NCBI RefSeq assembly: GCF_040412085.2
Contig: NZ_CP115920.1
Coordinates: 1,488,001-1,552,000, forward strand
From: Vibrio sp. CB1-14
Lineage (GTDB): Bacteria; Pseudomonadota; Gammaproteobacteria; Enterobacterales; Vibrionaceae
Reading direction: 5' to 3'
Length of the DNA stretch: 64,000 nt
Position 1 is the first letter of the stretch, and every line of letters begins with the position of its first letter. Shown here in pieces: positions 1 through 8,869 of this stretch. A program made the translations under genes and the position numbers. The notes beneath the pieces are model-generated. The model did no database searches and had not been told where the DNA came from. It saw only the letters and a list, made by a program, of their open reading frames with translations.

Positions 1-108
1 CAACTCGCACTTACCATTAATTACCCTTTCCCCCTGCCGTTTTGCTCCCTTTCCCGCTAGAATACCCTAATCACAACCCACTCACTTTCCGAATCAATAA
101 GGATTGCC

Positions 109-1323
109 ATGAGCAGCCAAAACGCACTATCTAGCGATATAGTGATTGTCAGTAACTCTTCCGATAACCCGTTTGCCATTGATGTCGCTTATGCGATGGG
201 GCAGCATGAGGACATCTCTGATGTCATCAGTATGAAGCACTTCATGAATACCGAATTTTGCCCGCGCTTTATCTCCGATGAAGATGACATGGACAATATC
301 GGCAATAGCTTAGAAGGTAAGACGGTCGTTATCGTCAGCACTGGGAATCTTGTGACCAGTCGTCAAGAGCTAGCGATGCACAACTTTATTATTGCGCGTG
401 CTGCCAAAGAAAACGGTGCGAGTCGTGTGGTGCTGGTGGAGCCAGACCTGTTCTTTTCTGCGCAAGATCGTGGTGCGCGTCCGGAGCTTGGTGATACGGG
501 CGGTGAACGTTCTGTGTCGGATATCAAGAAGTTTGATGGTCAGCCGTTTACCGCACAGCTTTATGCGCAGTTGTTGAAGCTGTCTGGCGTTGATGATGTA
601 GTGACGGTACACAATCACTCAGACTCAGTGCAAAAGATGTTTGGCGATGTGTTTGGTGGCCGCTTCTATAATCTCATTCCTTATCAGATTTACGCGCATT
701 ACCTGCTCAATTCTAATATGTTGAACTACGGCCCAGATGGCGAAGGTTTGGTACTTTGTGCGCCAGACAAGGGGGCACGTGATTTCGTTAAAGAGATGTA
801 CAACCGAATTGGTTTGAGCAAAGCCAAATTCATCATGTTGGATAAAGAGCGCACCGCTGAACGTAAAGTTGAAATCACTCTACACAAAGAGAGTGAAGAC
901 ACGTTCGAAGGTTTGGAAAAGTCGAGCATCGTACTCTTCGACGACATGGTTCGTACTGGGTCAACCGTGGTGAAATCGTGCCAGTTCCTGCAGCAGCTTA
1001 AACCTGAGAACATGGTGTTTACCGTCTCTCACTTCTACGCGAGCACCGAAGGTCGTGAGCGTATGTCGCACCCTGCATTGGGCGAGATTCTGACGCTGAA
1101 TACCATGCCGACCATTCTTAACCGTGACGAACAAGGTCGCCTGCGTAAGAAGATGGTGGTACTGAAGATTGAGAAGTACTTGGCGCAGGAGCTAAGCAAA
1201 ATCTTAGATATTCCGCAGCGTTTGGAAGAAGAAAATCCATATAAGATCGACATGTCTTCTAAAAACCCGCGTTTCCAGCGCAAGATTTGGTTCTCTGATC
1301 AGCTGTCTGAGCTGAAAGGCTAA
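109..1323 (+). CDS. Ribose-phosphate pyrophosphokinase-like phosphoribosyltransferase
   Basis: This 404-residue protein belongs to the PRPP synthetase/phosphoribosyltransferase superfamily. The PRPP-binding loop is clear in the C-terminal half (VLFDDMVRTGST). An N-terminal Pribosyltran_N-like half contains the conserved run RELAMHNFIIARA and an acidic pocket around EPDLFFSAQDRG. It is longer than the housekeeping Prs (about 315 residues) and diverges from it, so it is probably a second, specialised member; whether it makes PRPP cannot be decided from sequence. The ATG at 109 follows an AAGGA ribosome site. It stands alone, with a DUF808 gene convergent downstream. The 108 bases before it hold only its leader and promoter. 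Confidence 0.75.
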   Translation: MSSQNALSSDIVIVSNSSDNPFAIDVAYAMGQHEDISDVISMKHFMNTEFCPRFISDEDDMDNIGNSLEGKTVVIVSTGNLVTSRQELAMHNFIIARAAKENGASRVVLVEPDLFFSAQDRGARPELGDTGGERSVSDIKKFDGQPFTAQLYAQLLKLSGVDDVVTVHNHSDSVQKMFGDVFGGRFYNLIPYQIYAHYLLNSNMLNYGPDGEGLVLCAPDKGARDFVKEMYNRIGLSKAKFIMLDKERTAERKVEITLHKESEDTFEGLEKSSIVLFDDMVRTGSTVVKSCQFLQQLKPENMVFTVSHFYASTEGRERMSHPALGEILTLNTMPTILNRDEQGRLRKKMVVLKIEKYLAQELSKILDIPQRLEEENPYKIDMSSKNPRFQRKIWFSDQLSELKG

Positions 1324-1398
1324 TTCAAGCACCATATTGATAGTCCAACTTTGGGCTGGCAACTTAGTAACGGCACATTCCCATAAAGAGTGTGTCGT

Positions 1399-2328
1399 TT
1401 ATTTGTTTTTGAATGCCACAAAACCTTGGTGAAGGGCAAAGCACACTGCGCCGAGAACGGCACCGCTTGCGAGATGAATCATACTCGCGCCGATGCTCTC
1501 CCAGAATAGATCTAGGCTAGGAATATGATTAAATGTGTCCGCTTGAGCGGCGCTTAAGTGTTCCAGCCAGGGCAGGGCGTGGGCGATAATACCACCGCCA
1601 ACTAGGAACATGGCGATAGTGCCAACAATACCCAGCGCTTTCATTAACCACGGAGCAAACTGTAGCAGACCCATGCCAAGCTTTTGTTTTATCGAACTCT
1701 TGTTGGGGTTGTTATTGATAAGCCATAGCCCTGCATCATCAAGTTTGACGATGATCGCTACCAAACCGTAAACACCTGCGGTGACTAATACCGCTACCAC
1801 ACTTAAGCCTATCGCTTGCATGGTAAGGGACTGCGCCATCATAGTACCCAGCGCAATGACCACAATTTCAGCAGAGAGAATAAAGTCGGTGCGAACGGCG
1901 CCTTTCACCTTTTGTTTTTCGTAATCGGCGAGTTCTTCTTCGCTCATGGCTAGAGCTGGATGATTACTGGTTGCTGTTGACGTTTCGCCGCGATGGCTCC
2001 ACCAATGGTGCACCTTTTCAAAGCCTTCATAGCAGAGAAAGGCGCCACCAAGAGTAAGAAGGGGTGTTATTAGCCAAGGGGCAACCAAGCTAATCAAAAG
2101 TGCAGCGGGGACTAAAATGACTTTATTAAGCAGGGAGCCCTTTGCTACTGCCCACACTACCGGCAGCTCTCGCTCGGTAGAGACGCCGCTGACTTGCTCT
2201 GCGTTCACCGCTAGATCGTCACCGAGCACACCAGCGGTCTTCTTAACCGCAACTTTGGACATGACCGCCACATCGTCCATCAGTACGGCAATATCGTCAA
2301 TCAGAGTCAGTAAACTTGCGCCAGCCAT
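1399..2328 (-). CDS. DUF808 (YedI-like) inner-membrane protein
   Basis: The N-terminus (AGASLLTLIDDIAVLMDDVA) is the hallmark of the DUF808 family, represented by E. coli YedI, whose function is unknown. The 309 residues contain several long hydrophobic stretches (for example residues about 70-100, 150-195, 225-250 and 275-305), which predicts a polytopic inner-membrane protein. Length is normal for the family. The start ATG at 2328 is preceded on the minus strand by AAAGGAACC. It is a single gene with no obvious partner; the next gene upstream on this strand is a glutathione S-transferase. Confidence 0.85.
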   Translation of the reverse strand: MAGASLLTLIDDIAVLMDDVAVMSKVAVKKTAGVLGDDLAVNAEQVSGVSTERELPVVWAVAKGSLLNKVILVPAALLISLVAPWLITPLLTLGGAFLCYEGFEKVHHWWSHRGETSTATSNHPALAMSEEELADYEKQKVKGAVRTDFILSAEIVVIALGTMMAQSLTMQAIGLSVVAVLVTAGVYGLVAIIVKLDDAGLWLINNNPNKSSIKQKLGMGLLQFAPWLMKALGIVGTIAMFLVGGGIIAHALPWLEHLSAAQADTFNHIPSLDLFWESIGASMIHLASGAVLGAVCFALHQGFVAFKNK

Positions 2329-2393
2329 GAAGAGGTTCCTTTAAGTAGTATTTACCTGTTTTACCATGGCTTTATTGTAGTTGATGTTAAGCG

Positions 2394-3047
2394 CTAGGCG
2401 CAGACTTCTTCGCCAGCTTCATCTTCTATCACGATGTCCGTCTCAGAGCTTGCCTCTGCAAGCCATCGCAAAATGGCGCCACTGGAGAGGACTTTTTCTT
2501 GATAGTGCTTTGCAGGTTCAGATAGCTCAATACCATAGGTTCTAAATCTGAGTGCGACGGGAGCATACATAGCGTCAGCAATGGACCAGTCGCCAAATAG
2601 CCATTGTTCTCGATACTGGCTCATTTGCTCTGACCATAAATCATCGATTCGTTTGATATCCGCACGGGCCGCTTGGCTTAATTCAACCTTGCGACGAGCG
2701 CGGCAGTTCATTGGTAGCTCATTACGAAGCGCCATAAAACCTGAGTGCATTTCACTGACTACGGCACGTGCTTTGGCGCGCTCTATGATAGACCCTGGCC
2801 AGCAGCGACCATCAAGATATCGCTCGTTGACATATTCCATGATGGCGAGTGAATCCCAAGTGGTAATGTCGGAGTCGACTAGGGTAGGCACTTTGGCTGT
2901 TGGTGTTACTTCGGCAAGTGTTTGATAAAACTCGGGAGTGAATAGAGTGAGCTTTTCCACTTCCACGTTTATATTGTTTTGAGCAAAGATAAGCCAGGCT
3001 CGTAGTGACCAACTCGAGTAGTTTTGGTTTGCAATATACAGTTTCAT
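2394..3047 (-). CDS. Glutathione S-transferase family protein
   Basis: The 217-residue protein has the two-domain GST layout. An N-terminal thioredoxin-fold half begins KLYIANQNYSSWSLRAWL, carries a probable catalytic Ser in the SSWS segment, and has the cis-proline and glutathione-binding segment KVPTLVDSD. A helical C-terminal domain with a WSIADAMYAP N-capping-type segment follows. It resembles the YfcF/YibF-like soluble GSTs that conjugate glutathione or reduce peroxides. It is divergent from a LysR regulator about 107 bp away, so that regulator may control it. Substrate unknown. Confidence 0.85.
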   Translation of the reverse strand: MKLYIANQNYSSWSLRAWLIFAQNNINVEVEKLTLFTPEFYQTLAEVTPTAKVPTLVDSDITTWDSLAIMEYVNERYLDGRCWPGSIIERAKARAVVSEMHSGFMALRNELPMNCRARRKVELSQAARADIKRIDDLWSEQMSQYREQWLFGDWSIADAMYAPVALRFRTYGIELSEPAKHYQEKVLSSGAILRWLAEASSETDIVIEDEAGEEVCA

Positions 3048-3154
3048 GTCGCCTCCTTTCTTGGTTTGATTTTCATCATAATCAATGGTTTGATGGGTGA
3101 CTAACGCATAGTTTTAATGAGTGCCATCAATGGAATCGATGGGTGGAGAGGGTT

Positions 3155-3967
3155 ATGGATATTGAAGCGCTACGCAGCTATTTGACGTTTTCGGAAACGG
3201 GCAGTTTCACTCGGGCGGCGAAACAGATCAATCGAACGCAGTCTGCGTTTAGCGCCCAGATGAAGAAGTTAGAAAGTGAAGCGGGGACGCCACTGTTTGA
3301 GCGTCAGGGGCGTAATATGATGCTCACAGAAGCAGGGCTAGCGCTAAAAGCACATGCGGAGCAAATCTTGGCGCTGCATGATAAAGCGTTGCATCAAGTT
3401 CAGAAGTATCAAAATAAAACCTCACTGAGGCTCGGCTGCCCCGAAGATTACAATGAAACCATTCTTCCAAAAGTGATCAGTGCCATCACTCAAACGGAGC
3501 CGACTTGTTCAGTTCAAGTTTACTCTCAACCCAGTGTCGTTCTAAGAGAGTGGCTCGATGAAGGGAAAATCGACGCAGCGATAGTGACAAGAGCACCAGA
3601 CAGTGAAGAGGGTTATTGGCTTGAGTCCGATCGCGGAGTGTGGATTGCTGCTGAGGATTTTAATGTCTCTCAAAGGCCGCTGCCTTTGGTGCTGTTTCAA
3701 ACCGACTGTAAATACCATGCTGCTGCTATTGATATTTTGGCGAAACGCAGTGTTAGCCATCAACTCATCGCATGCTGCAATACGGCATCCGCCCAACGGT
3801 CGTTGGTCTCTGCAGGGCTTGGCGTCGGGGCGATGGGGCAACTGAGCGTCAACAAGGATGTGGTCATTATAGATAATATGCCGCCACTGCCTAATGTCGA
3901 CATAGTGCTGCTCACAGGAGCCACTGCGCACCCTCTGATAACACAGTTATTTATTGCTGAAATTTAG
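3155..3967 (+). CDS. LysR-family transcriptional regulator
   Basis: An N-terminal LysR winged helix-turn-helix (IEALRSYLTFSETGSFTRAA, then the recognition helix with TQSAFSAQMKKLE and the LFERQGR wing) is followed by a periplasmic-binding-like effector domain. I chose the ATG at 3155 because GGAGAGG lies just upstream; an in-frame GTG at 3143 is also open. At 270 residues it is slightly short for the family (about 290-300), the shortfall being at the C-terminal end. It is divergent from the glutathione S-transferase gene, its most likely target by the usual LysR arrangement. The inducer is not evident. Confidence 0.88.
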   Translation: MDIEALRSYLTFSETGSFTRAAKQINRTQSAFSAQMKKLESEAGTPLFERQGRNMMLTEAGLALKAHAEQILALHDKALHQVQKYQNKTSLRLGCPEDYNETILPKVISAITQTEPTCSVQVYSQPSVVLREWLDEGKIDAAIVTRAPDSEEGYWLESDRGVWIAAEDFNVSQRPLPLVLFQTDCKYHAAAIDILAKRSVSHQLIACCNTASAQRSLVSAGLGVGAMGQLSVNKDVVIIDNMPPLPNVDIVLLTGATAHPLITQLFIAEI

Positions 3968-3989
3968 CTCTGTTTAGGGGAGATAGATG

Positions 3990-4022
3990 GATATGTAATA
4001 CGATTTGTTCGTATTACATATC
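3990..4022. repeat. Perfect 14-bp inverted repeat downstream of the LysR gene
   Basis: GATATGTAATACGA and its exact reverse complement face each other across five bases. The arms are AT-rich and no run of T follows, so it is a poor intrinsic terminator despite its place after the LysR stop codon. It could be an operator for a dimeric regulator or an RNA stem-loop. It lies about 130 bp upstream of the FNR site of the dms operon. Confidence 0.6.
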
Positions 4023-4153
4023 TAGAATAATTATCAATATATTCTGTGGTTAAACGTAAATGTTATAATTTATTTGTTTTTATAAACGTCTGTTCTAAAA
4101 ATATTCTACCAAATGAAAAGTTTTTGTCAGAAATTACCTATTAAGTAGTAGAG

Positions 4154-4167
4154 TTGATTTTCGTCAA
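4154..4167 (+). promoter_or_regulatory. Candidate FNR site of the dms operon
   Basis: TTGATTTTCGTCAA matches the FNR consensus TTGAT-N4-ATCAA at nine of ten positions. A TAACAT hexamer at 4190-4195 is a good -10 box. It would put transcription start near 4202, with the FNR site centred at about -41.5, the class II activator position. This predicts anaerobic induction of dmsABC, which matches the enzyme encoded. Confidence 0.75.
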
Positions 4168-4215
4168 TTGTTTCCAGTTTTTTCGTTTGTAACATGCTTG
4201 TGATGATGCATAACT

Positions 4216-6681
4216 ATGACTGAGCATGTCTATATGAATAATAAACTGAAGCAATTACTGACGCCGTCGTTGACGCGTCGAGGGTTCATTAAATCCTCGT
4301 CGGCCATCGGTGGTCTCGCGGCAGCGACCAGTGCCATCTCTCTCCCCTTCAAATCTGCACACGCAGAAACCCAATCAGCACCAAGTGATGAAAAGGTTGT
4401 TTGGAGCGCTTGTACAGTTAACTGTGGTAGCCGATGCCCACTGCGCATGCACGTAGTCGATGGCGAGATCAAATGGGTCGACGCCGATAACACCGGTACC
4501 GATGATTACGTGAACAAAGATGTGCAAGTGCGCGCGTGTTTACGTGGTCGTTCAATGCGTCGCCGTGTCTACAATCCGGATCGCCTGAAATACCCAATGA
4601 AACGCATTGGTGAGCGCGGTGAAGGTAAGTTTAAGCGCATCTCTTGGGATGAAGCATACACGGAGATCGTCAATAGCCTAGATCACATCAAAAAAGAATA
4701 CGGCAATGAAGCGATCTACTTGAACTATGGTACGGGTACGCTCGGCGGCACGGTTACTAAGTCTTGGCCTCCAGGTAAGTCTTTGATTGCTCGTTTGATG
4801 AATCTAACCGGCGGTTATTTGAACCACTATGGTGACTATTCGACAGCACAGATTGCTAAAGGTTTGAGCTACACCTACGGTGGTTGGGCGAATGGTAACT
4901 CCTTCTCAGATACAGAAAATAGTAAGCTGATTGTTCAGTTTGGTAATAACCCGGCTGAAACGCGCATGTCTGGCGGCGGTTTGATCCACCACTTAATTGA
5001 GAGCAAAGCGAAATCGAACGCGCGCATGATCATGATTGATCCGCGTTACAACGATACAGCAGCTGGCCACGAAGATCAGTGGATCCCAATTAAACCAGGT
5101 ACGGATGCGGCATTTATTGCTGCGATGGCGCACGTGATGATCAAAGAAGACTTGGTTGACCAAGCGTTCCTAGACAAATACTGCGTCGGCTACGACGAGA
5201 AGACCCTGCCAGCGTCGGCACCAGCCAACAGTGACTACAAGTCATACATTCTTGGCCTTGGTGAAGATGGCATCGAGAAGACGCCTGAATGGGCTGCACC
5301 GATTACCGGTATTCCTGTCGATATCATTATTCAGACGGCTCGCGAAATCGGTTCAACCAAACCGTGTGCCATCTATCAAGGTTGGGGTCTGCAACGTACT
5401 CAAAACGGTGAGATTGCCTCTCGTGCTATCGCTATGTTGGCGCTGTTAACGGGCAATTTAGGTATTCATGGTGGCGGCTCTGGCGCTCGTGAGTCGGATT
5501 ACAACATTCCGTTTGTTCGTTTCCCGACCCTTGAAAACCCTATTCAAACGTCTATCTCTATGTTCCTTTGGACAGATGCGATCGTGCGTGGCCCAGAAAT
5601 GACGGCAACTCGCGACGGGGTGCGCGGTAAAGATAAGCTTGATGTGCCAATTAAGTTCATCTGGAACTACGCAGGTAACTGCATCATCAACCAGCACTCT
5701 GATATCAACCGTACCCACGACATCCTACAAGATGACAAAGCGTGTGAGATGATTGTGGTGATTGACAACCATATGACGTCTTCGGCTAAATATGCGGACA
5801 TCATCCTACCAGACCTGACCACGTCAGAGCAGGCGGATTTCTGTATGGATGGTAAAGCGGCGAACATGCCTTACTTCATCTTTGCAGACAAAGCGATTGA
5901 GCCTCAGTTCGAAGCACGCAGCATCTACCAAATCTGTTCGGATCTTGCTGAGCGTATGGGTGTAGGTAAAGAGTTTACCGAAGGTCGCGATCAAGAAGGT
6001 TGGCTGCGTCATCTGTATGCTGAAACCTTGAAGCTAGACTCAACACTTCCGGATTTTGAAACGGTTCGCAAGCAAGGCATCGTTAAGCGCAGTGACCCGA
6101 ATGGACACTATGTGGCTTACCAAGCATTCCGTGAAGATCCAGAGAACAATCCACTGACGACTCCGTCTGGCAAGGTTGAGATTTATTCTGAAGAACTAGC
6201 AAGACTAGCAGCGGAGTGGGAACTGCCAGAAGGTGATGTGATTCACCCGCTACCGATTTATGTGAGTACTTCTGAAGGCTGGGACTCGCCTCTACGTAAC
6301 AAGTACCCGCTTCAATTGACCGGTTTCCACTTTAAAGCTCGCTGTCACTCAACTTACGGCAACGTTGATGTGCTTAAGCAAGCGGCTCAGCAAGAGATGT
6401 GGATCAACCCAATGGATGCAGAGCGTCGTGGAATCAAGAATGGCGATCGCATCAAGATCTATAACGACCGTGGTGAAGTTTGCATCAATGCGAAAGTGAC
6501 GCCTCGAATGATGCCTGGTGTTGTGGCATTGGGCGAGGGCGCTTGGTACGCACCAGATGGCAATAAGGTGGACCACAATGGTTCAATCAACGTGTTGACG
6601 TCTCAAAAGCCAAGTCCATTGGCGAAGGGCAACCCGCAACACACCAACCTTGTCGAAGTTCAACTGGTTAAGAAGGCGTAA
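4216..6681 (+). CDS. dmsA: Anaerobic dimethyl sulfoxide reductase catalytic subunit A
   Basis: An 821-residue molybdopterin oxidoreductase. A twin-arginine signal (LTRRGFIKSS, residues about 19-28) ends near SAHA at 50, so the folded enzyme is exported to the periplasmic side. A [4Fe-4S] ligand set follows at Cys66, Cys70, Cys74 and Cys108. Residue Ser209 in HYGDYST is the expected serine ligand to Mo-bis-MGD, as in DMSO reductases. The C-terminal molydopterin dinucleotide-binding domain is complete. It starts the dmsABC operon with only 10 bases to dmsB. Starts at 4216 or 4234 are both possible; neither has a strong ribosome site. The physiological substrate could be DMSO, TMAO or another S- or N-oxide. 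Confidence 0.93.
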   Translation: MTEHVYMNNKLKQLLTPSLTRRGFIKSSSAIGGLAAATSAISLPFKSAHAETQSAPSDEKVVWSACTVNCGSRCPLRMHVVDGEIKWVDADNTGTDDYVNKDVQVRACLRGRSMRRRVYNPDRLKYPMKRIGERGEGKFKRISWDEAYTEIVNSLDHIKKEYGNEAIYLNYGTGTLGGTVTKSWPPGKSLIARLMNLTGGYLNHYGDYSTAQIAKGLSYTYGGWANGNSFSDTENSKLIVQFGNNPAETRMSGGGLIHHLIESKAKSNARMIMIDPRYNDTAAGHEDQWIPIKPGTDAAFIAAMAHVMIKEDLVDQAFLDKYCVGYDEKTLPASAPANSDYKSYILGLGEDGIEKTPEWAAPITGIPVDIIIQTAREIGSTKPCAIYQGWGLQRTQNGEIASRAIAMLALLTGNLGIHGGGSGARESDYNIPFVRFPTLENPIQTSISMFLWTDAIVRGPEMTATRDGVRGKDKLDVPIKFIWNYAGNCIINQHSDINRTHDILQDDKACEMIVVIDNHMTSSAKYADIILPDLTTSEQADFCMDGKAANMPYFIFADKAIEPQFEARSIYQICSDLAERMGVGKEFTEGRDQEGWLRHLYAETLKLDSTLPDFETVRKQGIVKRSDPNGHYVAYQAFREDPENNPLTTPSGKVEIYSEELARLAAEWELPEGDVIHPLPIYVSTSEGWDSPLRNKYPLQLTGFHFKARCHSTYGNVDVLKQAAQQEMWINPMDAERRGIKNGDRIKIYNDRGEVCINAKVTPRMMPGVVALGEGAWYAPDGNKVDHNGSINVLTSQKPSPLAKGNPQHTNLVEVQLVKKA

Positions 6682-6691
6682 GGACTAACTC

Positions 6692-7306
6692 ATGAAACAA
6701 TACGGTTTTTATATCGACTCGAGTAAGTGCACTGGCTGTAAAACCTGTCAGTTGTCTTGCAAAGACTTTAAAGATTTGGGTGTCGACCGCAGTTTTCGCC
6801 GAGTGTATGAATACGCTGGTGGTAACTGGGTAGAAGAGAACGGTACCTACCGTCAGGATGTGTTCGCCTACTACACCTCTATCGCATGTAACCATTGTGA
6901 TGAGCCAGCGTGTGCAAAAGTGTGTCCGTCTGGTGCGATGCACAAACGTGAAGATGGCTTTGTCATCGTAGATGAAAAGGTATGTATTGGCTGTAAACAC
7001 TGTGCCAATGCGTGCCCTTACGGTGCGCCACAATACAGCAAAGAAAAAGGTCACATGACCAAATGTGATGGCTGTTTTGAGCGCGTGGCAGAGGGTTTCG
7101 AGCCGATCTGTGTCGGTTCATGCCCGCTGCGAGCGTTGGAGTTTGGCCCGATTGCTGAGCTTCGTGCCAAATACGGTACTAATGCTGATGTGGCACCGCT
7201 TCCGTCTTCGTCACTGACGAAACCTAATATTGTGATCAAGCCAAACCGTCATGCGCGTCCAACTAATGACACGACTGGTCACCTAGCAAACCCTAAGGAG
7301 GTCTAA
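6692..7306 (+). CDS. dmsB: DMSO reductase iron-sulfur subunit B
   Basis: A 204-residue ferredoxin-like electron-transfer subunit carrying four cysteine clusters: CTGCKTCQLSC near the N-terminus, CNHCDEPACAKVC, CIGCKHCANAC and a final CDGC...CVGSC set. This is the four [4Fe-4S] arrangement of DmsB, which wires the membrane quinol-oxidising subunit to the molybdenum subunit. There is no signal peptide, as expected since it is co-exported with the Tat-bearing DmsA. It lies 10 bases after dmsA and 1 base before dmsC, so the three are surely co-transcribed. Confidence 0.94.
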   Translation: MKQYGFYIDSSKCTGCKTCQLSCKDFKDLGVDRSFRRVYEYAGGNWVEENGTYRQDVFAYYTSIACNHCDEPACAKVCPSGAMHKREDGFVIVDEKVCIGCKHCANACPYGAPQYSKEKGHMTKCDGCFERVAEGFEPICVGSCPLRALEFGPIAELRAKYGTNADVAPLPSSSLTKPNIVIKPNRHARPTNDTTGHLANPKEV

Positions 7307-7307
7307 G

Positions 7308-8150
7308 ATGGGATGGCATGAATGGCCTTTGATTTTCTTCACTGTATTTGCACAAACCGCGGTGGGTGCATTTATCGTGATGGGTCTAATCACACTGTTT
7401 GGCAAAGCAGATGCGCACGTGAAAACGGGCATTACTCGTAACATGTTCTTTATCTGGGTGTTTATGGGGCTAGGCTTTATGGCTTCGACTATGCACTTGG
7501 GTAGCCCAATGCGTGCCATTAACGCGTTGAATCAAGTGGGTACCTCGTGGCTTTCGCGCGAGATTTTGTTTGGTTCAATGTTCTTTGGCTTGGGAGGCAT
7601 CTATTGGTTGTTGTCTGTTATCGACAAGGGCAGCGAAGCGATTCGCAAAGGCTTGTTGGTCGTGGCAATGTTGATTGGTGTTGTGTTTATGTACGCAATG
7701 ACCAACGTATACATCATTGATACTGTACCAACTTGGGATACGCCGTTTACCGGTCAATCCTTCGCACTAACGGCAGTGGTGTGCGGCGTGATGCTGTCAC
7801 TTATTCTGATGCGTGGCGCGAAACTTGAGTGTCCTAAGCTTGGTAAGATCACGGCGATTGTTGCATCTGTTGCAGGCCTAGCGCTTGTGATGACGACGAT
7901 ATCTATGATGGGTTCACTACCTAGTATCCATTCAGCAATCGTATCAGCCGCTGAGCTTGTGCCAAACATGGCAGAAATTCAGAACCTACGTTTTGTGTTG
8001 GTATTTGCTGGTATTGCTGCTTGGGTTTGGGCAATGCGCTCTGAATCGCGCTCAATGCCAATCGCGGTGGTGGGTTTTGCAATGGTTATGGTTGCAGAGC
8101 TCATTGGTCGCAGCGTGTTCTTCGGTCTTCACATGACCGCTGGCATGTAA
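7308..8150 (+). CDS. dmsC: DMSO reductase membrane anchor subunit C
   Basis: The 280-residue protein is almost entirely hydrophobic, with about eight membrane spans, and carries the DmsC-type MGLGFMASTMHLGSPMRAINALN segment in split form around residues 60-75 (MHLG then SPMRA). DmsC anchors the complex and oxidises menaquinol. Its start follows AAGGAGG within the end of dmsB. A stem-loop follows the stop codon before the chaperone gene. Confidence 0.92.
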   Translation: MGWHEWPLIFFTVFAQTAVGAFIVMGLITLFGKADAHVKTGITRNMFFIWVFMGLGFMASTMHLGSPMRAINALNQVGTSWLSREILFGSMFFGLGGIYWLLSVIDKGSEAIRKGLLVVAMLIGVVFMYAMTNVYIIDTVPTWDTPFTGQSFALTAVVCGVMLSLILMRGAKLECPKLGKITAIVASVAGLALVMTTISMMGSLPSIHSAIVSAAELVPNMAEIQNLRFVLVFAGIAAWVWAMRSESRSMPIAVVGFAMVMVAELIGRSVFFGLHMTAGM

Positions 8151-8157
8151 TGAGTGA

Positions 8158-8185
8158 AGAGGGTAGGCGCTTGTGCCTACCCTCT
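8158..8185 (+). terminator. Stem-loop after dmsC
   Basis: AGAGGGTAGGC and its complement GCCTACCCTCT are separated by six bases. There is no T-run after it, so it is more likely an attenuating or mRNA-stabilising stem-loop between dmsABC and the downstream maturation genes than a full terminator. Confidence 0.55.
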
Positions 8186-8231
8186 ATTACACTCAACTTT
8201 ATTGTTTAGAATAACTTGGTAATCTCAGTTC

Positions 8232-8840
8232 ATGTCACAATCAGACGTTATTGATCTTCAAAGCCTTCAGACCATGGCCAAGGTGTTTGGCTCACTTTTG
8301 TACTTCCCGCTTACTGATAGCAACAACCAAACTTTGATTAAAGCTCTTTCGGAAGATGAAGCGCTGGAGAACAGCGATATTCAAGCCTGGTGTAAAACAG
8401 CGCTAACAGAATTGCCAGAAGCACTAAATCAAGACTTCTTCTTGCTGTTTGAAGGCGGAGAGGTGATGTTGGCACCGCCTTGGGGCTCTGTGTATACCGA
8501 CAAAGAAGAAGTGATTTTTGGTGACAGTACCGTTGCCTATCGCCAGTTCTTGCGTGAGTACGGCATTGAGCTTGATACAGGCATGCGCGAGCCAGAAGAC
8601 CAGATTGGTTTGATGTTGTTTGCGGTTAGCCAACTTATTGAGCAACAACAAGATGTCGAAACGGTTAAAACGTTACTGACCGAGCACTTGCTAACGTGGT
8701 GTTACCGCTACTTTGAATTGGTACAACAGCATGCCCAAACCCAAAGCTACAAACAGTTGGCAGGCTTGGTTTCTCTATGGTGTGAAGTGGTACAGGATGT
8801 GCTCGACATTACGCCTAATGCTGTGAAGCTGTATCGTTAA
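8232..8840 (+). CDS. TorD/DmsD-family molybdoenzyme chaperone
   Basis: A 202-residue all-helical protein of the TorD/DmsD family. These cytoplasmic chaperones bind the Tat signal of a molybdoenzyme and hold it until its cofactor is in place. Visible family features are the central segment LPPWGSVY-like (APPWGSVYTDKEEVIFGDST) and the C-terminal ALLEHLLTWCYRYFEL-type helix. Its position right after dmsABC makes DmsA the obvious client. Confidence 0.87.
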   Translation: MSQSDVIDLQSLQTMAKVFGSLLYFPLTDSNNQTLIKALSEDEALENSDIQAWCKTALTELPEALNQDFFLLFEGGEVMLAPPWGSVYTDKEEVIFGDSTVAYRQFLREYGIELDTGMREPEDQIGLMLFAVSQLIEQQQDVETVKTLLTEHLLTWCYRYFELVQQHAQTQSYKQLAGLVSLWCEVVQDVLDITPNAVKLYR

Positions 8841-8869
8841 AAAATACACCCATCTATGGTGAGAATATT

